From Seriola aureovittata (lineage: Eukaryota; Chordata; Actinopteri; Carangiformes; Carangidae), in the NCBI RefSeq assembly GCF_021018895.1, contig NC_079382.1, forward strand, positions 15,667,501 to 15,731,500: a stretch of 64,000 bases of DNA, written 5' to 3'. The translations under genes were made by a program, and so were the position numbers. The notes under the pieces were generated by a model. The model was not told the DNA's origin. It did no database searches and saw only the letters and a list, made by a program, of their open reading frames with translations. Of this stretch, positions 1-12,400 are shown one piece after another. Numbering within the stretch: the first letter of the stretch is position 1; every line of letters begins with the position of its first letter.

Positions 1-218
1 TTCATGGCAATCCATTCAAAAATTGTTGAGACATTTAAACTCCGCAAACCACAAGTGTTAATCTCTTGAAGTCTCAGGGGAATTACCAAAGTTATTAGAG
101 CTCATCCAGTGGGCAGCGAGAATGTCTACACCACAAAAGGTGGTGGACTGATCAACTGACACTGACATCCCTAGGTCCCTAAACAAACACATGACCTCAA
201 TAGCTTGTTAGCACATAC
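1..218. other. enpp1 intron at left edge
   Basis: After donor gtatgtgc no further exon with ENPP similarity is visible on the minus strand before the window ends. Composition is ordinary AT-rich intron. Confidence 0.6.
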
Positions 219-403
219 CGCTGCCTTGCTTTGGGACGTACAGGTGCACTGCAGGTCGTCAGTGGGGACGGGGTCACTGGCCTCACAGGGGGTTTCATGG
301 GAGAGCTGCGCGGGGTGAACTGGAGGGTGGACTGGATGCTGCAGGAGGTGGTTCAGACTGCCGTGAGTCCCGTTGTTTGGAGCAGGACGGATACCGAGGA
401 GAT
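219..403 (-). CDS. enpp1: enpp1 exon: start of nuclease-like region
   Basis: 185 nt between acceptor tcttcctccag and donor gtatgtgc. Begins [20 protein letters not shown] and ends [26 protein letters not shown] is the hallmark linker between catalytic and nuclease-like domains in ENPP1-3. It ends at phase 0. It is the last exon visible; the nuclease-like domain should continue left of the window. Confidence 0.93.
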
Positions 404-3400
404 CTGGAGGAAGAAGAGAGATTAAAAAAAAAGAGGGCATAAATTTCAGAAACTATGAGGGACGGTAGAACAACCTGTCTTACAACGTTTTACAACCTTT
501 CATTGTAGATTTCTGGCAGTTACATCACTGTTTTATTCACTGGCCTCATCACACAGATACAGAGGTGCAGTTGGGAAAAAGGGAAGGAACAGGCTCTTCT
601 GGTGGGCTTTATATCAAGTGTCTTGAAATCCTTTAAGAATCTTTGAGGCGAGCACTCACTCATTTCCTTCTTACGTTTTTCTTTTTTAGTAAATCATTAG
701 TGACAGTTCACTGCACACACACAACACACACACACAGATGTTTCGGCACCCACCTTGCGCAGCGTGTGTGAGTGTGTGTGTGTGTGTGTGCACATGTCCA
801 AGTGTGGACTGTAGACTGGATTGTGTGTGATCTCCCCGTACATTTGAATTTATACTATTGAGCCATAACACCTGAACAAATTATGTGGAAGTAAAAATAT
901 GACCAATGATCTATGCAAGTGTGTTGTGTACAGTTTTCTGTGACCTGCTGTACGCACTGTAGTTGTGTGCAGGTGTAAGTCGTAACATGCTGATGCTTAT
1001 TTTGCGAGTTTCAATGCAGTTTACTTTTCTTAAATCTGGTTGATATGGCGACCATTTTTTGCTGCAGGCACCAAAGGGAAATTTAGTGCAGTTCTGTTCA
1101 GCTTTCATGACTGAGAGGAAGACGATGACTAAAACTAGAATTGTGAACAGCAGTAGATCTGTTGCTATACACCGTTTTCTGTGTTGCTGGAAAAAAACAA
1201 ACAGTTTAATTAAACATTTCAGTTTCAACTAGAGTCAGAGTCAACTAATACTCAAAGCAACTTACCACACATGACGTTATAAAGTTCAATGTTTTCAAAA
1301 GGCGGCACAACAGTTTTGTTTTTAAATCCTGGACCATAGCCGATGAAGATTGCCTGGGAAAATCAAATACAAATTAATATACTGACACTCATTCGTGTTT
1401 CTGGAGTATTCAAACAACATTGCGCAACTTGAAACCTTCATTTAAACTGTAAATAACAAGACGTCAAACACTCAATACCACGATTAGGCCATGTGTAAAT
1501 ATTTGAAGTGAACTAAAGCAGTAAAATGACCCCACGTAACCTTGAAGTTAAGGATTGATATTCTGGGAAAAGTCACTGGTTAGGTGGGACCTGGAGGTAT
1601 TTGCAGGTGTGTAAACTGTCTATTTCAAGCACACTTTGCCTTTCTCCTCTGCTGTGTGTAAAGCAGGCTGATAGCAGTTTACTTTTCTTGACTCACAGAC
1701 ATTATTTTTTTTACGCCGGCAACCTTGTCAGTTAATTATACCAAGTCAAAGTCCAGTGTGAACCACATCCATAAACATACACAGACATATTGTAATGACT
1801 AACATGAAGGTGGCAGACGGAAACACACAAGCAAACTCAGTCCAAGGCTGAGATTTTGTAGATGTAGACCAACTTAGCACAAGTGTAATTACTGTACTTG
1901 GGCAATGTTTTAGAACTAACACAGTATTTAGCTTATTTGAGTAATTTAGATGTTTTGCTGCTATGGTTTCATCAGCAAACACAGATACATTTCCCTCAGA
2001 CTCAGACATTCATTCCTAAATCTAGAGACACGACCAATCAGCTTATTTTGACATAGATTTTGAAGCTTTCATAACATTTTACTGCTGCTTCCACAATCTT
2101 GTAAAGAAACAAAGATAAGATATAATCTTAATGAAATCTATAAACTGAGGATTTGTATAGAAAAATGTGAAGAAAATAAAATCTTTATAAAATAAACAAA
2201 ATCTTGTAATGAATAAGATCTTGCATAAAAAAAACGTTGTCTCAGTGTTTGGCATGTAGTTTTGCCTGATCTGACCAAAGTATAACTGAATCAAAAATCT
2301 TTGTTCTTGAGTAAAATATTTTCTTTTTTTCTCTGCCCTCTGTCTGATAGTGTGTTATTTAAGAAGATGATTTGCTTTAGGGTCACTCTGAAGTTTCAGC
2401 TGCATCAACATCCTAAACATTAAAGAGTAAAACTGATTTGAATCCTGGAACTGTGTGGTACAATTCAAATGAAACTAAGTGAATAATAAGTGCTCTTCTT
2501 TGTTCCTCAGCTAGCATGAAGCTGACCGTGGGCAAATCCCTAAACCCCACGCGGAGCCTCTGAACGTAGCGGTCGGCAGTGGAGAACTGTTGCTGAACCT
2601 GTGAGCTAAGATATATGAATGACTGCAGTGGTGGGGATGTAAAGGAGAAGCCACTAAATGTACTCACAGACCTTCTCTACATGGAAGCATATCAGTGATT
2701 TTAACTTTACAAGAATTGAACTTTAACTGAATTTTTCTAATTGGGATTGGGAGAACGATTCCCCTTTTTTTTTTTTTTTCCTTTTTTTGATAGAAAACCT
2801 ACTGTATGTGCAGCTGCTACAACGTAATCACGCCTTGGGGACTGGCTTACACAACTGGTTCAGAGTTTTCTCCAATATTTGCTTTGTTCTTGTGAAATCC
2901 TGGACAGTTCTGCCTCTTCAGCCCGAATTCAAACTGAACAACTCAGAAAAGGAAAATCACAAACAAACCTGTGATGGGGGCGGGGCTGAGTGTGGCAAGT
3001 ACATTTTGCTTGCCCAAATCAATCACAGGACTCTGGACAGCTGCTTTTCTGATCGGCTGATCAGAAAATGACAGGAGGTAGTTTAGAGTGAGAACTACGA
3101 CTCAACTTGAGGCTGGAAGGTAACACTTTCTTATTGCTTTTATCAGTTATTAATCAATCAATAAAGATCACAAGACTTTTTAGGTAGCTGATTTATCTGG
3201 AAGAGCCTCCAATGGACTGCTCCGCATTTACTGTCCGGAAGCTCATTAACAGCTCATTAACGTTTATAGCTGCAGACTTCTAATAGAGATGGAGAAACCC
3301 ATGACCCTTTATTAACGACTCACTAACATTTATGACTGCAGACTTAACGACTTGTTCAAACGTTGACGCCTAATCCACCGGGTGCCCACTGCACGGCCAA

Positions 3401-6400
3401 TCAGAGTTTGCAAAATCATTCACAATGTTTTATCAGTTTGACAATTTAGAAGCGAAGGCCGCCAACGACAGAGTGAGCATCCGTCCAATCAGCTGCCTGA
3501 AGGGTTAATCACTGTGTAGCCTATTTGAAGTGAAATAAGTCCCACGTAAATGCCTATTGAGCTTTGTCAGACTATAAAATGTTTTTTCTGACAGTTTTTT
3601 TTTTCCTGAACAGGATATGGTAAAAAACATTTACTCTGGCCTACAAACACACACATCCTTCCTTTCTCTGACCTGCATGTTGGTGAAGATGTTGAGCCGT
3701 GGAATTCCCCTAAACATTTTATCTCGATGGAGGATGGCTTATGATGCTTTTTTGCCGTTTTTTTTAAATTTATTTTTTATTGAAACAGGATATAGTGAAA
3801 ACGCTTATCATTGCTAACAAACACACACACACACATCCTTCCTTCCTCTGACCTGCATGTTGGTGAAGACATTATCTGAGCCGTGAAATCCACCCGTGCA
3901 GTACTTGATCTCCCTTCGGTTACTGAGGAAATAAAAATATTTTAGCTGAGGAATCAAAATAAACATAGAGACAAAAAGATGAATGATGAAAGGTAAAGGA
4001 AACACCACTGTGATAGTTATTGACATGTTTTTCTATCTTATTTTGAATTCTTAACGTTCATCCCAAATTGTATTGTCAATTTCAGGGTCAGGACCAGTAA
4101 CCCGCAGTAAACACGAGTCGTAAGACTGTACAGCTACATTCTGTTGTTGATTGCATCTGTTACTTGATGGGCTAAATCGTTCAGTTTGAAGCAATTTTCC
4201 TGCAGTTTGAGAAACACGTTTAGTTGCTTTCTTTGCAAGATCAACAACGCCATCACATCTGTACGCTAAATAAGAAGCTATAGCCAGAAGGCAAGATCAG
4301 CTTAGCTTAGCACAAAGATTGTAAGATATGCTAATTACATGCTAACTGTAGCTTCATATTGAGCACACAATGGTATCGATCTTCTCAATGCTCTCAACCA
4401 AAAAATGTCAAACTATTCTTTAAATTCAAATCAATTCAATTAAAGAATACAAAACAAACCAGCTATATTGACATACGGTTATTACAAAGCATTACTGGGA
4501 AATAGAGGATATGATTAATACAGTAGCCAAAACATGGAGAGCTGCTGAGGTTATTGTCAACTTGCCGTGCAATTACAGAGCTTGTTTTACTTGCTGGTCC
4601 CTGCCCAAACATCCTCCATTCGATTATCAAGTATAGTTTTTGTTTTTGGAAATAAGTGAGTAATACAATAACATAGCTTATTATGTTGGCCTATCGGCTT
4701 ACTGATCCACAGTGTTGTCTTTTGGCTGACTGTTTTCTGGGTGATCAAATAAAAAAACAGCAGATTTCAGGTAAACGCTCAAAAAAAAACCCCAAATCCT
4801 GCAAAGTTGAATGGTGGGTCAAATTGGGCCGTGTCGGGGAGTAGCTGAGGGCAGTGACTGTATAGTTGTGACATCACAAAGTTACAGAAGTCCTGATGAC
4901 TAATTTTATAGCTCAGTCTCTGAATACCGGCTGTGTGTTTTTCCATGGACTGAGCATTTTGAACCTAGAACTGCTTTATCAGAAAAAGCCATGGAAATTT
5001 CACTTTATATAATATGGGACCTTTAAGAGGCTTACAACAATACAAATCCCTGACCCTAGTGCATTTAATAAGTTGCCCTCTCTTCCATTCTTGCCACTGC
5101 TGTGTTAACACAGAGGTGACATAAAGGAAAATCCCAGTTCATCACAGCTTTGTCCTTATTTTTGAAGTTATGGATTTGATTTCTATCAGGTATCGATTTA
5201 CCTTTGTTTTCTTTTCCAAATGAGTTTGGCTGAGGCAGGGTTTGTTAAAAAGAAGCGATGTTACTACACTGTTGGATCTCAGCACTTTTTTTGGTAAATT
5301 TGATTTCTCAATACCAATAGGAATGATGGCAAAACTACAGAAACACACTGTTTAAACCTGCAGCTGCAATGAACCAGAATTATGGTTTAAAAAAGAAGTA
5401 AACTGGTAAACCTTCACTTACAGTGCTGCCTGCCAGCCCAGCTTCATGTAGAGATGTCCTCTCTCTATGCGTTTGTTGCTGGCAAAGTGCATCCTTTTGG
5501 GGAGGTTTTCTTTGAGGTACGGCCTCATTGGCTGGTTAGGGGCCCTGCACTTCAGAACAGACACAGAAGAGGAGAATCAACACGCCGCAGAGCGAAGAAT
5601 GGGGTTGTTTGACGTGAAGCTAAGTAGGCAGATAATTTCTCATTCTTCTTATCAATACAAGAGTCGCATTTCGAATACTTCGCATACCGACAGGTTCTTC
5701 ACCAGGCCATCGTAGTCGACTGAGGAAAGAAACACAGGACGAGATTAGCTACACTGGTTACAAACAAACTGACGCTGAGTGATGCTGCATCTTGTGGGAG
5801 GGCTGGGTGTTAACAACAGGAACTCACAGGAGAAGTAATCCTCTGGGAGGCGAGCGGGTCTGATGCGAGCCGCTGGGCCTTGGATGACAGTGAAGGCGTC
5901 AGTCTTTTCCTGGTAGGTGTCCACATACGCTGCCTTTTCACAGGAAGCCTCCTCCATGCCTGTTAAACAAGAAAATATTCATTTGTCCATTGTTTATTTT
6001 CATAAAAGGAGAGAATTTGTATTTGAATTTGAAAATGTGATTTTCTTTTTTTAACCCATGACTCTTTGTGAATGATTTTTCATGTCTTTGTCCCATGGTG
6101 ATGTTGCTTAACTTCTTTCCCTGAAGCGTTATTAAGGTTAATCTTCTTAGAAATGCGCCTGAAGATGTGAGCACTTATGCTGTCATATCCACTTTCCCAA
6201 CCCTTGAAATTTACAACACATGTAAAGCTAGAGTTGTACAATTATATTTAGTGTAACATTTTTCTTCATTGCCTTGTGTGTGACATGAACTCTGATGAAT
6301 CCTTCTTTCAGCTGCAGACAAATATCTGGCACAGAACGTCAAAATCTCCTCCTGGAAATGATGATGATGATGTCTTTGATGAGGAGAACTGGGCCACTCC

Positions 6401-9400
6401 CATTTTCTCCCCTGCCTTGATCTTAAATATAGCAAATTACAAGCCTAAACATCGGGTCTCCAGATGTCCATCGGGTCTACAGAAGCCTCCGCACAAAATG
6501 TCCTCTTAACACACAACTGAGTTTTTTTTCCCCACCAATTTACTTCCAGATAACAGAGTCGTTTTTTCATCAGATTGCGCTCTGGCATGGTCCAGCAGTT
6601 TCCCCTGCAACAGGTGCAGTGACTCAACCAAGTTAAACATTTGAAGCTGACACTAAGCCTCCAAAGTCCCCTCAGCGGCTCCAAAACGATGCTTGCTTCT
6701 TTGATACCACAGAGATTTAGGAAGGAGACACCAAGTTTGTTCGTAAGCCAGTAAACAGCTTTTAATGGAATCCAAAGAAAGGAGAAAAATAATACTCTTT
6801 GTATTGCTTAAAAGTCAAAATTTCTTTTTAATTCTACTGTTTAAAGTTGTGTAAACTGTTATCATTGATTATTTGGCTCATTTCTATTGTAAAATCACAC
6901 TGTAGACTGTATCAGTCCGTGTGTGTGGTTGTCTCACCGTGGTCAGATACGATCATCAGGTTGACACAGTGGTGCAGGTTTCTCTCGGTCAGGCCGTCCA
7001 TCAGCTTGCCCAGAATCCTGTCCACATTCTCCAAGGCCAAAACAACCTGACACAACACAACAGCAGTTAAAGTTAATGTGTCACTGCGGCAGGAAAACAA
7101 TGTTCATGAATACTGTACATCTATCATGTCAGAACACCTTGCTTCAGCAAAGAAATAATTAGTAAAATACTGTGAAGTAGAATGGCTTTGTCAGCACTGA
7201 CGTTGTTAAACAGCCTTTGCTTTAAAATGAAAAAAAAACTGCTATTTATAACAAAAATAATCAAACTGCCACTCAATATCAACTGTAATCATTACATTAC
7301 AGAGATTAACCATTTGTGTCATATTTTTAAGATCAACTTTCTCAAATTTGAAGATTTCCAACTTTCTTTTCTTTGTCTTGTTTGATAGTAAACTGAATAT
7401 CTTTGTGTTTCGTTACTGGTGGACAAACTAAAAAAAAAGCAATCTGAAGATGTTACCTCGCAAATTAAAACAGTCCAACCTACTGAAAGTAATCAAAAGA
7501 ATAGTCATAGTCCATAAGAAGAATTTCACTTTGACATAACAATCCTAACTCAAGAGTCTTGACTAGACCCTCACTTGTTCTGTCTGGTCTGTTGCTCTTT
7601 TAGGTAATGAACAATTTGACACTATTAATTTAGCTTATGTATGCTACTAGCTTACAGTTTCAGGTTTACTGTTCAGCCAGTGACTAACCTGCTTGCTTCC
7701 TGGTCCGTAACGATGTCCTGCTGAGTCAGGTTCATCCAGGTACAAAGTGTAGAAGTCAGGTCTAAAATCACAGAGGGAACAGTTGAGTGTGATGTTCAGT
7801 ACTTTTTGATTGTGACTCACAACATGTTCTTTTGAATGATAATACATTATAATTAAAAAAAACAAACTGTAATACCTTTCTCCCTGAGGTAAACCGAGCC
7901 ATTCAAACACCTTCGACACTCTGTTCTCAAATGAAATGCTCCTGTGAAACAAAAACAAGCACCATGTGAGTTACACCACCGTATTATGCCATAAAAATTC
8001 TCGTCATGAATTTAAAAGTATGTAACGTAATGGCATCGTTCTTACTTGTCATACATCATGTAGAAATTAGGGTAGGTGCCATTGATTTTTACGTCTGAGC
8101 CCGGCCAGAAAAAGGTTCCTGTTTTCAGTTTGTGACGCATGGCAGTGATCCAGACCTGAGGAGAGGAGAGGAGAGGAGAGGAGAGGAGAGGAGAGGGAAG
8201 GAAGGGAAGGGAAAGGAAAGCAAGATTAGGAAAATGAAATGGTAGAAAAGGGAAGGAGGTGTCATCTTTCAGCTCATGATTCATTCAGGCAGACTAAACT
8301 GTAGCAGAGTAATAGCTCACTCATTTGCCACAAAGTCTAGTCCATTAGGAGAAAAGTGTGATCCATCACAGCCCAGTCAAGTCTGATGGAAATCTAACTG
8401 CTTATTTTTGTGTGAAGTCGATACCTATCAAACCGATCAGATGTGTTTTATTTATGCAGCAGGCATACAAGCATATTTTGGTAGATGCACTTAGTTGTAT
8501 TGGATGATATGTCATTACGAAGGAATGTCATTTCTGCAGAATAAATCACTCAGCCGGCATCATCTATTTCTCCTTCCCTCATAGACCGCTGCATGGTGTA
8601 TTTTCAAGAGGAGCAGTCTGTCACCAAGTTGTAGAATGACATTTGAGAGGCCTCCCATTTAGACGGAAACCACAAAGCGTCTAAACAAGCACGACCTCGC
8701 AGCCCTCACAAGCTGTCAATTGCAACACAAGCAGAATCCATAATTATATCAAGAAGCTCATTACGGGGAGATATTTCTTACACATGATCAGGGTGTGTTA
8801 ACTTTTACAAGCTGAAAGTGGCTCCAACTCTCAGATGTGTGGAGAAAATGTTATGAAATGATTGCTCTGAACTGTCCCGCTGTGGCCCTTCTCAACGACG
8901 ACTACATTCTCCCGACACGATCCAAAGCGTTTTTATTAGGTCTTGATTTTGGGTCTTTACAAGATTAATTCTTGCTCAACAGCAATGACAATGTTGTCGT
9001 GGCACAGATTCACTTACTGGCTCTCCTTGGTACCATTTTTCGTTGAATTTCTCATCAGTTTTCAAGCTGAAGAAAGCGTTTCTGGTCACATCGTACATCT
9101 TGTTGTCCACAATGCCGTGAGACTCGGGATAAAGACCCTGTAGGAATCAAGAGGTAAAACAAACACACAGTCGAGGTGAGATGCTTTGATACGAGGCTGC
9201 GGGGATTTACTGTGATTACCTCCTCTCTTCGATCTTCCTAGCCTAAATATTACTGGTAACCATAGCAGTCTATTTTAATTGCAGGGTCTGTTTTCAACCG
9301 ACAGAAGGGAAATCCACTTTGTAAGCCCCCACCCTCCCCCCTCCCCCCGTTCTGATGTGGTTCAATTCACAAGCACATGTAAGTGATTAGGCCTCAATGA

Positions 9401-12400
9401 AAAGACACTGGCTTCACAATCACTTGGAAAAGCCTCCACATGTAAAAGTTCACCAGTGAACCGTCGTCTGATAACGGCAGTGGTGGAGAGAAGTGATTAC
9501 ATTTACACAGTAAAATGCTTTTTTGACGTATTTTTACTTGAATATTGTATTTGTAACTTCACCGTATGTATTTCACAGCTTCGGTTAATAGTTAACTTTT
9601 TAGGGTAGTTTGAAAAAAAACAAACATATCATTAGAAAAATATACATTTGCTTCACAGAACTTTGTTTTTCTTCTCTCTCACCTTGTTAAAGCTCTAAAA
9701 TGTCACTTTTGCACATTAAAATGTCAATGTCATCACTTTTTAGATCTTAGTAATTTCTGACGATATATTTTAACTGGATGAAGGATTTTAGTCATGGGTC
9801 GTCTGGATCACAAGTCAGAGAAACAAGCTGAGCAAACTTTAACAGGAACTTGGCTCCCAGGCCCTACAGGACCTGATTTATTTGTTCTGGAGAGGAAGAG
9901 ACCTCTGATGATACAGCTCCTGGTAAAAACCTCCTGAACAACACTGAAGGAATCCTCGCTGGGAGTAGCTGACTGCAATGATGGCAACAGAGGTGAAGAC
10001 AACAACTGCCACTGTATGTCATGACGTCACTTACTCCGTATTTTGTTACTGTTTGGTTTTTGAGAGTGTCATCTCACTCAGATTTATTTTGTGGTTCTTT
10101 GGAGGGAGCCAAAGCTCAAGATTAAAAACAAAGCAGGACTAATTTCAGAGTGTTTAGCAGCAGCTCCATGAAAGATTTTCCTTCTTAACTTTTCAGATGG
10201 CTTCTACAGAGAAAAAAAAATCATCCAATATTTCATAAAAAAGAGATTAGATTTGAGTCAGAAAATGAATACAAACTTGTCAAACAGAACTTTGTTTTAT
10301 CGTCTCACATTTATCTCGTGACCCTCTGAGGGGGCCCGAGCCCCAACATGGGAATCAATGGACAAATCTACTCAACTGTATCTAAAGAAGTTCAAATTAG
10401 CTCCAACTCAACCAACTCCAACAGTACATGTCATTCTATATATAAATGTAATATATAATGTATATCAGACGTGGGGGCCACTTTTCTACAGAATGAGTGC
10501 TTTGACTTGTGTATTTTTACATTGTGGTATTGGTACTATTACAATGAGTTGCTCTTCCACCACTAGCAAAACAAGTCAGACAGTCTGGCCATTCGTATCC
10601 TATAAATCAACTTCTGGCTCTGTCAACAGACCAGAAGAAACTTACAGTCACAATGCTGTAGTGGTTTGGGAAGGTCTTTGTGGGATAAACAGGCCTCATG
10701 TATGGTGTTGTTGTTCCAGCATCTCCTGCAACACAGTAACCATCAGTCACACCAGGATGCTTTGTAAAACCGTTAAGAGCTGCGGAGTCAACGGCGCCGG
10801 CGACTTACGTAGCTTGTTGATGATAGGAATGTGGCTGCCGTGATCTCTCAGATACTCTGCTCTGAAGCCGTCCAAGGACACCAGGATGAGAGGGGACCTG
10901 GAGAAACTGGGCAGGAAGACAGAGAGGAAGTGTGATGCTTTGAGCAGGACAGCGAGGTGTGTCTGTGAGCGGAGGATTACTCAGCAGGAGACACCGCTAT
11001 CTCTGGCACCAGCAGCATGGAGGTCATTTTGTACAGCAGGTCTGTGCGTAAGAGAATACAAAGCAGCTCTTTGTCTGAGCCTGAAAGAGGAGAAATGAAA
11101 TCAAAAACAGAGACCACACAGACGCACAGAGGAGGAGAAGAGGAAGAGAAATGTGACTCTGCTGATGACGAATCAAAGACTCAGACAGTTCTGGCAGCAT
11201 CAGCAGATTTCCTTGTTACCTGAAGTGAAACATAAGCCCAGTCCTTTCAGTGGAAGTATTAAACTAATCATATTTGTTCCACCACCCTCTTCATGCAAGA
11301 GCTACAGGCTTGCAACACTACCATTAGTTTATACAGTTATTTATACGGTATCATAGCAACATATCGTAGGGATCAGACCTCAGTATTTTCTGAGTACTGA
11401 TCAAATTGTATCCAAAGCTGACACTGAGCGCTCGGTCATATTCTAACACTTTGATCAGATCACATATACTGTTAGTTCAGATATTTCCTAAACTAAACCA
11501 CATAGCGTAACTCGTCTTTAACTTTAGACTATATATATATTGCTTTTTTAATACAGAAGTACACTGAGCAGTCAGGCATATTGTCCTGAATGAAAGCTTT
11601 CCCCAAACTAAGAAAGTAGAGATAAGAAAGTTTTGCCATGGTATCAGTGCCGCTACGTAAAACTGTCAAACAACACCCGGCTCTAAAGAACCAACAGGTA
11701 AAGTAGATTGTTTTTGGTCATTTGAGGGCAGCAGAACAAGCTGTAAAACACTAACACTCATATGTTAAAACCTTAGTTGTTATGGCTGATGCGTTAGCAA
11801 ACAGTTGCCTATTCACACTTTCAGCAGACACAAACTAACATTAGCATTCTTGCTTCAGGCCGACATTCACTCTCTTCAAACTCTGTATTGGGGTTTAACC
11901 AACTTCTGAGCAGCTAAATGCTCCACCATGTTCAGCAGCTGGTTGCTATGCTGCCATGTGCAGCTTTAATGAAGTCGAATAACTGAATTCAACTGAATTA
12001 ACAGTAAAGGCTTTCATCAGGAAATTGAAAGGGCAATCCCATTTTCCATTTGTTTTTACTTTTACTAGCTTTCCTTTTTGTGTTTTCATTTACAATTAAT
12101 GTGACACTTTGGTCTTTGCAAGATAATCTGTATATTTAAGAATTTAACATTTAAAAAAACTTTTGCAATCACCATTTTTCCAGAAAAGCGGCTTCTTTGC
12201 ACGTAGAGACCAAACCACAATTTTAAATTAAAGTGTGGTTTTCCAACAGAAACAATACCCAAAAGAATGAATGACTTTTTATATACCAAAATACAGACAA
12301 CATTCATTTCTCTAAATACATTTTCAAAACAAAAATAGCTTCATTTGGAGCCACAGGTTTTCTTTTCCATAGACTAATAAGTGTGTCTGGGGTTACTCCC

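Noticed and set aside
10358..10843. 161-codon plus-strand open frame
   Set aside because: Antisense to the enpp1 exons at 10646-10725 and 10809-10906 and partly within a repeat; a shadow frame.
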